A stretch of 64,000 nucleotides of DNA from an uncultured Azospirillum sp. (GTDB taxonomy: Bacteria; Pseudomonadota; Alphaproteobacteria; RF32; CAG-239): positions 11,991 to 75,990 of the forward strand of contig CANDEX010000001.1 of assembly GCA_947383875.1 (NCBI GenBank), in the 5' to 3' direction. Shown in pieces: positions 16,458 through 24,911 of the stretch. Numbering within the stretch: position 1 is the first letter of the stretch; each line of letters begins with the position of its first letter. The notes under the pieces are model-generated. The model did no database searches. It saw nothing but the letters and a program-made list of their open reading frames with translations, and was not told the DNA's origin. The position numbers and the translations under genes are program-made.

Positions 16458-17017
16458 GAGCAAGTTTAACAGGAAATTTAGCTGAAATACTGGATAAAGA
16501 GCTAAAAAATGCAGAGATTGCCGTAACCCGCGGCATATCGACAGCGACCAGCCAACTCAAAGATGCAATGAGAAAGCAGGTGAAATCTGCACGTTTAGGT
16601 TCTCGCTTGGCGTACACTTGGAGAGGTGATGTTTTTCCTAAATCGAAAAACAGCTTAAGGGCTGTCGGTATAATTTATTCAAAAGCTGATAAAATCATGC
16701 AGAGTTTTGAATATGGTTTGGTCATTAAGGGAAAAGACGGTTTTTGGCTGGCTATTCCAACTCCTGCAATTCCGAAAAAAATCGGCGGAAAGAAAATTAC
16801 TCCTGCTCTTTATGAAAAGATGAAAGGAATCCGGCTTAGATATGTATATCGCCCTTATGGTACCTCCCTGTTGGTGCATGAACAAAAACGCCGGACAATT
16901 ATCGCTTTTTGGTTGGTGCCACAGGTCAAAATGCCTAAATTAATTAATTTCGAGACAGAAAGCAGAAAAATAGAAAATAAAGTGCCGAGTTTGATTTTAG
17001 CAAATTGGAGAGATTAA
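16448..17017 (+). CDS. DUF6441 family tail-assembly-region protein
   Basis: 189 residues. RLAYTWRGDVFPKSKNSLRAVGIIYSKADKIMQSFEYG followed by GKDGFWLAIPTPAIP is the signature of DUF6441, found at this point in many alphaproteobacterial siphophages, where a neck or tail-completion role (lambda Z position) is assumed. Not proven. A 10-base overlap with the previous gene indicates coupling. Confidence 0.75.
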   Translation: MQLRASLTGNLAEILDKELKNAEIAVTRGISTATSQLKDAMRKQVKSARLGSRLAYTWRGDVFPKSKNSLRAVGIIYSKADKIMQSFEYGLVIKGKDGFWLAIPTPAIPKKIGGKKITPALYEKMKGIRLRYVYRPYGTSLLVHEQKRRTIIAFWLVPQVKMPKLINFETESRKIENKVPSLILANWRD

Positions 17018-17221
17018 CTTTACAGTTTTTATTTTTAGACTGGGAATTTTATATTTTTCTACGATAGCTGATATTTCTTTGGCTTTTATAGTCTTATTAT
17101 CCGTTGACGTGTCAACGATAATCTTGACTTCGGAGTTATCTATAATGAAACCAACGATAGCTTCTTTATAGTTGGACAGGTCATTTTTTAATCTTTCGAT
17201 ACGTTCTGTATTGTCTTTCAT
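16997..17221 (-). CDS. Small hypothetical protein antisense within the late operon
   Basis: 74 residues from the ATG at 17221, which has GGAG eight bases upstream on the minus strand. The product is charged and probably alpha/beta (ERIERLKNDLSNYKEAIVGFIIDNSEVKIIVDTSTD). It fills a 218-base gap between two late genes and overlaps the end of the plus-strand gene by 21 bases. An inverted repeat covers its ribosome site. It could be a small regulator or inhibitor; no family recognised. Confidence 0.45.
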   Translation of the reverse strand: MKDNTERIERLKNDLSNYKEAIVGFIIDNSEVKIIVDTSTDNKTIKAKEISAIVEKYKIPSLKIKTVKLISPIC

Positions 17222-17222
17222 T

Positions 17223-17242
17223 ATGCAATCTCCGAATTGCAT
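17223..17242. promoter_or_regulatory. Inverted repeat over the ribosome site of the minus-strand gene
   Basis: ATGCAAT CTCCGA ATTGCAT, a perfect 7-bp repeat whose loop holds the GGAG ribosome site (as TCTCC on the plus strand) of the 74-residue minus-strand gene. As RNA it could hide or present the ribosome site; as DNA it could be an operator. Confidence 0.4.
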
Positions 17243-17275
17243 ATTTTTTTATATCCAAAAAAAGGAAGAGTCAAA

Positions 17276-17710
17276 TTGGAAAACGTAAGTGTCACAAACA
17301 TTATAAACATTTTATATAAAAAACTGGATAAGTTGAATGGAGTTCAGACGCGGAAAAATGTTGTCATACCTCAAAAAATTCCACCTGAGGGAATGATTAT
17401 TCTACGGTCTGGAAAATGCGAAATAATCGAAACAATCCTTTCACCGGTATCTTATGTCTTGGAACTCCGCCCGGAACTTGAAATATTGGTACAAGATATA
17501 AATGACGATAAGCGATACAATCAAATGCTTAAAATCGTAAAAAAAGTTTCAGATTGTTTGAAAGATGATTTTTCACTAGGCGGAACAGTTGATTATTTGC
17601 ACACGGAACCGCCGGAATACAGCGATGAAAATATTGATGGAGCAGCACCAATTCGGATAGCGTCCATTCCTATTATAATCGAATTTGTTTCAAATAACCC
17701 TCTTTTATAA
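17276..17710 (+). CDS. Tail terminator/completion-like protein (lambda U position)
   Basis: 144 residues from a TTG at 17276, chosen because AAAGGAAGAG lies just upstream; a TTG at 17237 is the longer alternative. Content such as INILYKKLDKLNGVQ, the strand ETILSPVSYVLELRPELEILVQ and the end IASIPIIIEFVSNNPLL fits the small alpha/beta proteins that cap the tail tube. The assignment rests mainly on position, directly before the major tail protein. Confidence 0.6.
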   Translation: MENVSVTNIINILYKKLDKLNGVQTRKNVVIPQKIPPEGMIILRSGKCEIIETILSPVSYVLELRPELEILVQDINDDKRYNQMLKIVKKVSDCLKDDFSLGGTVDYLHTEPPEYSDENIDGAAPIRIASIPIIIEFVSNNPLL

Positions 17711-17720
17711 GGAAAAAAAC

Positions 17721-18683
17721 ATGAGTAGAGCTTATGGCTGGAATGCCAGCCTCTTGATTGCAGAAGAAACAGAGTATGGGGTTATACCCGAAAGCGGTTA
17801 TACGAAGATTCCGTTTATTTCATCCTCTTTGGACAGTGAGCAAAGCCTGGTAGCTTCAAATGTTCTTGGTTTGGGACGCGACCCCACCACTCCGTTTCAA
17901 GATGTGATTAATGTTTCGGGGGATGTGGTTGTACCTATTGACGTACACAGTCTCGGAATTTGGCTGAAAGCAATTTTTGGAACCCCGACATCAAAGCCGA
18001 TAGTTGATGAGGAAGAATCGCCTACCGGAAATTACGAACATACCTTTGAGTCTGGGAAAGTCTCGCTCCCAAGTTATTCTTTGGAAATCGGCTTGCCCCA
18101 AGTTCCCGAATACATCCGCTTTATGGGAGTAAAAGCTGATAACATTGCTTTTAATTTTCAGCGTTCGGGAGAAGCCCAAGCAACTATTTCCCTTTTGGCA
18201 CAAGGCGAAGATGCCTCGGAAACAAGTATATTTGCCGGTGCTGAAGCTAAAAAATACACCAGATTTTCACAATTTCAGGGATTCATTAAAAGTGCCGGAG
18301 CTTTTTTGGCGAATGTTACGGCTGCCTCGTTAACTTATTCTAACAATCTAGAAAAAATCGAAACAATCCGCAATGACGGCAAAGTTGAAGCGATTGATGT
18401 CGGTGTTGCCAGTTTATCTGGGAGTATTTCCGTTCGGTACGGGGATAATGACCTTATGAACAAAGCCCGTACCGGTGTTCCTGTAGATTTGGAATTTGGT
18501 TATGAACTGTCAGAAACGCAGAAGATAACAATTATTTGCCACGAAGTTTATCTTCCTAAACCCAAACGTTCCATTTCAGGCCCCGGCGGTATTGAGTGTT
18601 CCTACGATTTTCAAGGTTCAAAGGAACAGACGCTCGGAAAGATGATGACTGTTATCTTAATTAATAATGAAGAGGTATATTGA
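17721..18683 (+). CDS. Major tail tube protein
   Basis: 320 residues from the ATG at 17721 (TAAGGAAAAAAAC upstream). The front (SRAYGWNASLLIAEETEYGVIPESGYTKIPFISSSLDSEQSLVASNVLGLGRDP) is typical of tube proteins of alphaproteobacterial siphophages; the rest alternates beta strands. It polymerises around the tape measure to form the tail tube. A strong terminator lies directly behind it, so tube protein can be made in excess. Confidence 0.85.
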   Translation: MSRAYGWNASLLIAEETEYGVIPESGYTKIPFISSSLDSEQSLVASNVLGLGRDPTTPFQDVINVSGDVVVPIDVHSLGIWLKAIFGTPTSKPIVDEEESPTGNYEHTFESGKVSLPSYSLEIGLPQVPEYIRFMGVKADNIAFNFQRSGEAQATISLLAQGEDASETSIFAGAEAKKYTRFSQFQGFIKSAGAFLANVTAASLTYSNNLEKIETIRNDGKVEAIDVGVASLSGSISVRYGDNDLMNKARTGVPVDLEFGYELSETQKITIICHEVYLPKPKRSISGPGGIECSYDFQGSKEQTLGKMMTVILINNEEVY

Positions 18684-18685
18684 AA

Positions 18686-18717
18686 AACAGAGGAGTTTTT
18701 ACTCCTCTGTTTTTTTT
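18686..18717. terminator. Bidirectional terminator after the tail tube gene
   Basis: AACAGAGGAGT and ACTCCTCTGTT around TTTTT. On the plus strand it is followed by TTTTTT, and on the minus strand by TTTTTC, so it can stop transcripts from both sides. On the minus strand it sits immediately after the stop codon of the micro-ORF at 18716-18796. Confidence 0.85.
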
Positions 18718-18796
18718 AATACAAAGCATAAATTAACCATGCTAAAGCATATATAATTTTGGCAATGTCTATTTTTATACGAACAGTAACTTTCAT
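18716..18796 (-). CDS. Candidate 26-residue hydrophobic micropeptide
   Basis: A minus-strand ATG at 18796 opens a 26-codon frame. It begins with a basic, alternating part (MKVTVRIKIDIAK) and ends in a hydrophobic aromatic part (IIYALAWLIYALY), so it would be an amphipathic or membrane peptide. GAAGG lies 10 bases before the start and a terminator follows the stop at once. Size and composition recall small membrane-active toxins or regulators, but no family is recognised. Confidence 0.4.
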   Translation of the reverse strand: MKVTVRIKIDIAKIIYALAWLIYALY

Positions 18797-19147
18797 GTTA
18801 AAGTTGCCTTCACCATAAAAGCCTGCCGACAGGCAATTAAGCCAACTTATTTTTAGTGGCGTTGCTACCACTTGTTTTAGTATTTGTACTTCATACGAAA
18901 ACTATGAAAATTACCTACAACTTATCTTAGCTTTTTTTCTTTTTAGGCGTAACTAAAATTTTTTAGTTTCCTGAAGAAAATGAAGTAAGGGCTATAAATA
19001 TTTTCCTGCCTTCCTAGGTAAGGAATAAAAAATAACACCTCTGCTATTTCCCAATCATATTCAGAGCCAACATCTATTAGATAAATACAACGGCATTATA
19101 AATATGAATAACATATTTTTTTTAATAATCAATCAAAGGAGTAAGTT
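18797..19147. other. Non-coding stretch inside the tail operon
   Basis: About 350 AT-rich bases with no plus-strand gene. It holds a small hairpin GCCTGCC/GGC region near 18821-18836, a palindrome ACTAAAATTTTTTAGT near 18951, and near its end the ribosome site AAGGAG for the tail chaperone gene. It could carry a promoter for the minus-strand micropeptide and one for the downstream tail genes; neither is clear. Confidence 0.4.
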
Positions 19148-19672
19148 ATGCTCAAACTAAAAATTCAAAAAGAACCTTATTGGCTTGAAATTGGCTATGG
19201 CGTAAAAGTTAAAGTCAAACCTTGCACATCTACTGTTTTTTATCAGGCTAAAGCCTACATGAACGATAAAATATCTCAGACCGTTAAGCAATATAAGGAG
19301 GCAAAAGAAGTCGGAGCTGATGTTTCCGATTTTTTAGATTTAAACAATCCTAAAATCCGAGAGGCTTTTGCTGATGAAAACCTGACAATCGGTATGGCAT
19401 TGGCCGGTATTCTGGAATGGGACGGCGTTTGGGAAGCTGAAAGTGATGAGACAGCACCGGTTTGCGAACAGAAAATTGAGGAACTTTTTTCAAATTTTTG
19501 GCTTATTGCTGAGAATTTTCGTAATCAATATTGTGGCGTTCGTGAAATTTTGGAAGCGGAAAAAAACGGCTTAACGCCCGATGCCACTGGCATTTCGGCA
19601 AAGGGCGAGACTATTGCAAAGGGTGTTCAGAAAAATATAAGCTCTGCCCCATTGAAAAATGCAAATACATAG
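19148..19672 (+). CDS. Tail assembly chaperone (lambda G-like), frame-0 product
   Basis: 174 residues. Position between tail tube and tape measure, a mostly helical content (TVFYQAKAYMNDKISQTVKQYKEAKE) and the frameshift signal identify it as the tail chaperone. It coats the tape measure during tail assembly and is not in the finished virion. AAGGAG lies nine bases before the ATG. Two products are expected: this one, and a -1 frameshift form that runs on to 19815. Confidence 0.75.
   Translation: MLKLKIQKEPYWLEIGYGVKVKVKPCTSTVFYQAKAYMNDKISQTVKQYKEAKEVGADVSDFLDLNNPKIREAFADENLTIGMALAGILEWDGVWEAESDETAPVCEQKIEELFSNFWLIAENFRNQYCGVREILEAEKNGLTPDATGISAKGETIAKGVQKNISSAPLKNANT
19561..19567 (+). promoter_or_regulatory. 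Programmed -1 frameshift site A AAA AAC
   Basis: In frame 0 the codons are GAA-AAA-AAC, giving the canonical X-XXY-YYZ heptamer A-AAA-AAC. The -1 frame is open from here to 19815. Lambda G/GT uses the same type of site between the same two genes. Confidence 0.75.
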
Positions 19673-19815
19673 AAACAGCTCCGCAAACAATAGAGGGCTG
19701 GCAGGCTTGGGAAGTTTTGAAAAGGCTTTCCGAGCCTGATTTGTCTCAGGCTCTAAATCTTGCCAAAAATTTAGGTTTTGACATGGAAATTATGAGCGAG
19801 CTGTTGACTGTATAG
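19567..19815 (+). CDS. Tail assembly chaperone C-terminal extension (GT-like), reached by -1 frameshift
   Basis: 82 codons in the -1 frame after the heptamer, with no proper start of its own. The fusion would be 222 residues. The extension holds CKGC and CPIEKC (a CxxC-x6-C-x4-C pattern that could bind zinc), then KYIETAPQTIEGWQAWEVLKR, a pattern seen in tail chaperone extensions of related phages. It ends 22 bases before the tape measure gene. In lambda the T part recruits the tail tube protein. Confidence 0.7.
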   Translation, partial: RLNARCHWHFGKGRDYCKGCSEKYKLCPIEKCKYIETAPQTIEGWQAWEVLKRLSEPDLSQALNLAKNLGFDMEIMSELLTV

Positions 19816-19837
19816 GATTAGTAACGGAAATATAAAA

Positions 19838-22705
19838 ATGAGTGCAGCTAAAAATTTAAGCATACGTCTGGCGGCGGTGGGTGGCGATAAAGTCCGGCAG
19901 GAATTCAAAACACTTGGAAATGACGGACAAAAGGCCTTTCGACAAATCACAAATGTAATAACTCCCGCCAATGATAATCTTTTAAGATTAAGCGAAAACA
20001 CTAAAATTTTTAACGGAATCCTCAAGCAAGCCTCGTATTTAGCCGGGGCTTTTTTAGGATTTAAGGGAGTAAGTGGCACATTTAGCGCAATTTTTGAGGC
20101 AAATAAGTCATTTGAACAGCTTTCCGGTTCTCTGAAAACAGTAACAGGCTCCATTGAAGCCGCCGAACAGGCTTTTGCTCTGATTGAAAAATTTGCAATA
20201 AATACTCCGTACCAATTAAATGAAATTGTAGTAGCGTTTATCCAGCTTAAGGCTCTCGGCCTTGAACCGTCAGAAGCCGCTCTCACATCTTACGGAAACA
20301 CGGCCTCGGCTTTTAGTAAAAATATTTTAGATTTTGTCGGGGCTGTTGCTGCGGCGACAGTGGGTGAATTTGAACGCCTTAAAACCTTTGGTATCAAAGC
20401 CAGAGTTCTTAATGATGAGGTTAGTTTTACTTTTGCAGGAACAACCACCAAAGTTAAGAAAAATGCCGCAGACATTGAAAAATACTTACGTTCCCTCGGC
20501 GATGTTAATTTTGCCGGTGCCATGTCTGAACAAATGAAAACCATGAATGGTGTTTTATCTAATATCGAAGACGGGTTCGAAAAAATATATCGGGATATCG
20601 GTACAAACGGCTTGAATGAAGCGTTAAAATCCACATTCGCACAATTTAATGAATTAGTAGAACGTAGCGGAAACATGGCTCCCGCTATCGGACAAACATT
20701 AGCTAATGCCGTTGAAATTGCATCATCGGCATTTTTTGTATTGGCTGAAAATGCCGATATAGCATTAGGCTTGATAGCAACTCGATTAGGAGCTTCGGCG
20801 ATTTCTGCAGGTTGGGCGGCCTTGACTGCCGGTGTTACAAAATTAAGCGGTGTAACGGCACTTTTGGGAACATCCTCTAAGTCTGCAATAGCCGGTTTAA
20901 CCATGATGTCACAGGTTTCTAAGGCTGCCGCGGTACAAATGGCTCTGACAGCCGGAGTAGCCAATACTTTAAAAGCAGCATTAAGCCTAATCGGCGGCCC
21001 GGCAGGTCTGGCGATAATTACAGGCTATTCTTTATATAAGCTGGCAGACAGCCATAATGTTGCCAAAAGAGCAGGAAAACAGCATGCCGAAACATTGTCT
21101 GAACTTAAACAGGCTCTTGAAAACACCGTACAGGAAGTTGAAAATCTGAATGATGTCAGCAAAAATGAGGCAATTGCCAGTTGGAGCAAAAAATTAAAGG
21201 ACGCAGAACAAAATATTAAAGATTTGGAAAAAAGCCTGAAAAACACAGGCGGAATGTCGTGGTATCAACGGCTAAAACCGGATTTTTTCAAAGAAGAATG
21301 GGAGATTATGGTTGATGATCTGCGTAATGTTTTGGCTGCTTCCAAAATTGACTTGGAGCAATATCAGGAAAGAATTTGGGAGTTAGCTAAGGATTATCCT
21401 GATTTCACGCCTTTGGCCAAATCTATACAAGAAAATATTTTACTTCTGAAAGCGGCTCGGATAGATGCAGGCAAAGCCCGTGAGGAACTGGATAGCCTAA
21501 ACAACCCCAAACCTGTTATTGAATCGGAAGCTAAACCGGCAGCCAAAACACAAACAGAGGAGGAGTTAACAAAAATACGGGATTTAATCCGCGAACTTCA
21601 AGCACAAAATGTTGCACAGCAACGGATTAATGAAGCCAGAAAACAGGGAGAGCAAGCTCTGCAAAATGCACTGGCACAAAATGAGTATGAAAATCAGCTT
21701 AAACAGCTTGGTATTGCTTTAACCAAAGAGCAAGCTTCGGAAATTAAGTCGTTGGTTACGCGTAAATTTGAATTGGAAGCTGCAGATAAAAAATATCAGA
21801 AAACTCTTAAAGATAATGAGGATGCTGAAAAAAAATATGCGGACAACCTTAAAGATATCAAAAACCGGCTGTTAGATTTACAATCACCTTATCAGAAAGC
21901 TATAAGCGAGGCGGAGGAATGGAAAACCAAAGCCTTAAAGGGGCTTGACGAAACAAAAGCCGGATATGAGAATTTTCGGACAGATGTTGAGAAAATTTAT
22001 GCAGATATGGTGGCAAAAGCCAAGCAATCAGCGATTGAGAGTTCCACACAATGGCAAGACGGACTGTATCGCGGATTACAGGATATTTATCAAGATACTG
22101 ATAATTTGGCTATGCAAACGGAAAATCTTGTTAAAAACTCTTTTCAGAATATGGAAGATACGCTGGTTGATTTTGTAACCTCCGGAAAGTTGAATATGGC
22201 TGATTTTGTTAATTCAGTTATTTCTGACATGATGAGAATGGCTTTGCAATATGCTGTTCTAAAACCGCTTCTTGGGGCATCAATGGGATTTTTGGGAATT
22301 CCGATGGCTCACGGCGGCGGAATTATCGGAAAAGACACATTGTCTGGAAAAGCTGTAAATCCGGCTGTTTTTTCTACTGCGCCAAGATTTCATAGCGGAG
22401 GTTTGGTAGGAGATGAGGTTCCCATCATAGCCAAACGTGGCGAAGGTGTTTTTACAAAAGGGCAAATGGAAGCCTTGGGTGGCGTAAGTCAGACACCCAG
22501 AGTTACTGTAAATGTCTTTAATAATACCGATGGAACAAAAGCAAGGGCTGAAATGAGTAAAGACAGCGAGGGGAATCTCTCTTTAAATATCATTGTCGAG
22601 CAAATCGAAGCCTCTTTAACCCGTAATATTACTCGGGGAGAAGGTATTGCGCCTGTTTTAGAACAGCGTTATGCCCTCAACCCCGCCTTTGGGAGTTACA
22701 GATAA
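19838..22705 (+). CDS. Tail tape measure protein
   Basis: 955 residues, implying a tail of roughly 140 nm by the usual 1.5 Angstrom per residue rule. Signs: helical N-terminus (LRLSENTKIFNGILKQASYLAGAFLGF), the FEQLSGSLKTVTGSIEAAEQAFALIEKFAINTPYQLNEIV region (about 95-135), hydrophobic Ala/Gly-rich stretches near 295-395, coiled coils at 405-480 and 575-690, and a C-terminal AHGGGIIGKD ... FHSGGLVGDEVPIIAKRGEGVFT typical of lambda-type tape measures. It sets tail length and probably helps DNA entry. Confidence 0.92.
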   Translation: MSAAKNLSIRLAAVGGDKVRQEFKTLGNDGQKAFRQITNVITPANDNLLRLSENTKIFNGILKQASYLAGAFLGFKGVSGTFSAIFEANKSFEQLSGSLKTVTGSIEAAEQAFALIEKFAINTPYQLNEIVVAFIQLKALGLEPSEAALTSYGNTASAFSKNILDFVGAVAAATVGEFERLKTFGIKARVLNDEVSFTFAGTTTKVKKNAADIEKYLRSLGDVNFAGAMSEQMKTMNGVLSNIEDGFEKIYRDIGTNGLNEALKSTFAQFNELVERSGNMAPAIGQTLANAVEIASSAFFVLAENADIALGLIATRLGASAISAGWAALTAGVTKLSGVTALLGTSSKSAIAGLTMMSQVSKAAAVQMALTAGVANTLKAALSLIGGPAGLAIITGYSLYKLADSHNVAKRAGKQHAETLSELKQALENTVQEVENLNDVSKNEAIASWSKKLKDAEQNIKDLEKSLKNTGGMSWYQRLKPDFFKEEWEIMVDDLRNVLAASKIDLEQYQERIWELAKDYPDFTPLAKSIQENILLLKAARIDAGKAREELDSLNNPKPVIESEAKPAAKTQTEEELTKIRDLIRELQAQNVAQQRINEARKQGEQALQNALAQNEYENQLKQLGIALTKEQASEIKSLVTRKFELEAADKKYQKTLKDNEDAEKKYADNLKDIKNRLLDLQSPYQKAISEAEEWKTKALKGLDETKAGYENFRTDVEKIYADMVAKAKQSAIESSTQWQDGLYRGLQDIYQDTDNLAMQTENLVKNSFQNMEDTLVDFVTSGKLNMADFVNSVISDMMRMALQYAVLKPLLGASMGFLGIPMAHGGGIIGKDTLSGKAVNPAVFSTAPRFHSGGLVGDEVPIIAKRGEGVFTKGQMEALGGVSQTPRVTVNVFNNTDGTKARAEMSKDSEGNLSLNIIVEQIEASLTRNITRGEGIAPVLEQRYALNPAFGSYR

Positions 22706-23181
22706 TGATAAAATTTCCACAACATCTACCGCTACCAACAATTAGCGGTTACTCTATCAAGCCCGATGACGCCATTATCCGCACGGATATGGAATCGGGG
22801 CCGGCGCGGCAACGGCGGCGTTTTACTCAAACACCGTCTAAAATTGCCGTGCGCTGGGTTATGAATCAGGAACAGTTTTCTCTGTTTGAGGCGTGGTATA
22901 AGTTTCACGCCAAAGAGGGAGCCGAATGGTTTGATATCCAGCTTTTAGGCGGATTGGGACTTCTGGAACAGGAAGCCCGTTTTATCCAACAATTTGAAGC
23001 CGGATTATATAAAGGGCTTCTTTGGGAAATAACCGCAGAACTTGAAATCAGAGACCGCCCCACTTTATCAGAGGGCGCTCTTGATATTCTGTTAGACAGT
23101 GATCCTGTGAAATTAGGACGTACGGTTGAGCGGTTACATTTTCTGGTACATACATTTATCCCTAATAAATTAAACAAATAA
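22705..23181 (+). CDS. Minor tail protein (lambda M position)
   Basis: 158 residues starting on the stop codon of the tape measure (TAATG). ARQRRRFTQTPSKIAVRWVMNQEQFSLFEAWYKFHAKEGAEWF followed by a C-terminal strand region ending ITAELEIRDRP is a pattern common in distal tail proteins. It probably belongs to the tail tip, connecting tube and hub. Confidence 0.65.
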   Translation: MIKFPQHLPLPTISGYSIKPDDAIIRTDMESGPARQRRRFTQTPSKIAVRWVMNQEQFSLFEAWYKFHAKEGAEWFDIQLLGGLGLLEQEARFIQQFEAGLYKGLLWEITAELEIRDRPTLSEGALDILLDSDPVKLGRTVERLHFLVHTFIPNKLNK

Positions 23182-23192
23182 AGGAGTTTTCC

Positions 23193-24221
23193 ATGGCAAA
23201 TATGCAAGAAAGGCTTGAGGCCAGTGTGTCTCAGGCAGAAATTGATGTGTCCAAATTGCACGATATTATCAATGGCAATGACGTGGCTACAATAGAAACA
23301 GAAAATGGATTAGTTTCCAGCATTGCTAAACATTTGAAAGATATTCGTCTTGAAATTTTACAAGGAATGGAGACATCCATTGAAACCGCCGAAAGCAACT
23401 TGGATAAACTTCATCAGGTAATTAACGGAGACGAAAACACCACCATTGAAACCGATAATGGCCCGATTTCCAGTATTGCCAAACATCTTAAAGAAATCAG
23501 GGCTGAATTAACTCAAGGTGTTGATGAAATTGTCGGAACGGCATTATCAGCGAAAGAGATTATTCTTGAGGCACAGTCTGATGTTACCTTAAAACACGAA
23601 TCAATTAATGCAATAAAAGCTAATATTGATGAAATTGTTACCAACATCACCGCTATTAACGAACGTTTTGTTAATAGTATTGATGAATTTGAAACAACGT
23701 TAAACGAGGCTATTGCCAGTATTAACAATACTCGGGACAATGGTATAGAAGCGGTTAACAACCAGTTAAATATTGAAAAAGACAAACTCATTGCAGAACT
23801 AAATAAAGAAACCGACAGTGAGGTTAGCCGTGTTCAAAATGAGGGGCAACAGCAAATAGATGCAGCAACTGCACAGGCTGAAAGGGCCAAAAATGAAGCT
23901 GATGCTGTCAATCAGCCCTTGATAACAAGAGAGGAAACAGGAGGCGCCATTAATATTGATTGGAATCTTAATCAGGACTACCTCTTCAATCTGACTTCTG
24001 CAACCACGTTTAGCTTTTCTAATCTGCCGCAAAATGATGAAAAAGGCCATTTTGTGCAATTGATTATTAATACTACAGCGGCGATTAAACCAGTTTTCCC
24101 GGATAATTGTATATTTGCAGATGAGAATGCTCCTGATTTTGCAGCAGGCAAAACATATCATGTTATGTTGCAATACGTTGCCGGTTTGGCTAAATGCCAA
24201 GTGGCTTTTGTGGAGTATTAG
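23193..24221 (+). CDS. Coiled-coil tail fibre-like protein with internal duplication
   Basis: 342 residues. Two consecutive repeats of about 49 residues (each with KLH..INGx, TIETxNG and SSIAKHLK) fill residues 10-112. A long coiled coil follows (about 115-245), then a beta-rich C-terminus (INIDWNLNQDYLFNLTSATTFSFSNLP) like the trimer tip of phage fibres. It likely forms a side or central fibre. AAGGAG precedes the ATG. Confidence 0.65.
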   Translation: MANMQERLEASVSQAEIDVSKLHDIINGNDVATIETENGLVSSIAKHLKDIRLEILQGMETSIETAESNLDKLHQVINGDENTTIETDNGPISSIAKHLKEIRAELTQGVDEIVGTALSAKEIILEAQSDVTLKHESINAIKANIDEIVTNITAINERFVNSIDEFETTLNEAIASINNTRDNGIEAVNNQLNIEKDKLIAELNKETDSEVSRVQNEGQQQIDAATAQAERAKNEADAVNQPLITREETGGAINIDWNLNQDYLFNLTSATTFSFSNLPQNDEKGHFVQLIINTTAAIKPVFPDNCIFADENAPDFAAGKTYHVMLQYVAGLAKCQVAFVEY

Positions 24222-24224
24222 CTC

Positions 24225-24911
24225 ATGCAGAGACGAGAATACATAAAAAAAATGATGGTGCGACCAAAACCTATTCCTATCAATACCATTGTATTTTATA
24301 GTGAAACCCCGGGAACATATAATTCAAAAGTTTCTCGGGGTATTTATTTGCTTGAGATTTCCGGCGGTGGAGGAAAGGCCGGAATGTCAGATATTATATC
24401 AAAATCCGTATTTAGTGGTGGCGGCGGTGGCGGAGGTGCTGCTTTCAGAGGAAAAATCAGATTTACGGAAAATACCGTTCTCAATATTACAGTCGGCAAA
24501 GGTGGTACGGGTTCCGGCCCGACAATCAATGGCTATGGAATTGCCGGCCGCGATGGTGAATGGGGCGGTATCAGCAAAATTGACGGTATTGTTGAATGTA
24601 ATGGCGGACGTGGAGGAATGTATGGGGCCGTTCGTAATAATGTAGCACCTGGCGGTACATACACATTCTTAAAGCCTGAAATTATTGTCGAACAGCAAAT
24701 TGCAGGTAACGGTAATAATGGCGGGCCGGGAGATATGAATGCCCCGGCTTCCGGAGCAAACTCAAAATTAACCGGTGATGGTGGAGGAAGACCTCATGGA
24801 GGAAATGGTACAGCACCGGGAGCCGGTGGTGCCGGAACAACGGCTGCCGTAACTTGGGGAGGTAATGGCGCCAACGGTATTGTACGATTAACATATTTAG
24901 GAAAACCATAA
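24225..24911 (+). CDS. Glycine-rich tail fibre tip/adhesin-like protein
   Basis: 228 residues, strongly glycine-rich from residue 40 on (SGGGGGGGAAF, GKGGTGSG, GDGGGRPHGGNG, GGAGTTAAVTWGGNGANG) and ending in GIVRLTYLGKP. Such Gly-rich proteins at phage tail ends fold as polyglycine sandwiches and carry the receptor-binding loops. That it is the receptor binder here is inference from composition and from the fibre gene just upstream. Confidence 0.6.
   Translation: MQRREYIKKMMVRPKPIPINTIVFYSETPGTYNSKVSRGIYLLEISGGGGKAGMSDIISKSVFSGGGGGGGAAFRGKIRFTENTVLNITVGKGGTGSGPTINGYGIAGRDGEWGGISKIDGIVECNGGRGGMYGAVRNNVAPGGTYTFLKPEIIVEQQIAGNGNNGGPGDMNAPASGANSKLTGDGGGRPHGGNGTAPGAGGAGTTAAVTWGGNGANGIVRLTYLGKP

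Noticed and set aside
20290..20964. Long minus-strand frame (224 codons) opposite the tape measure gene.
   Set aside because: It lies fully within a well-supported gene on the other strand, and its composition mirrors the codon bias of that gene.
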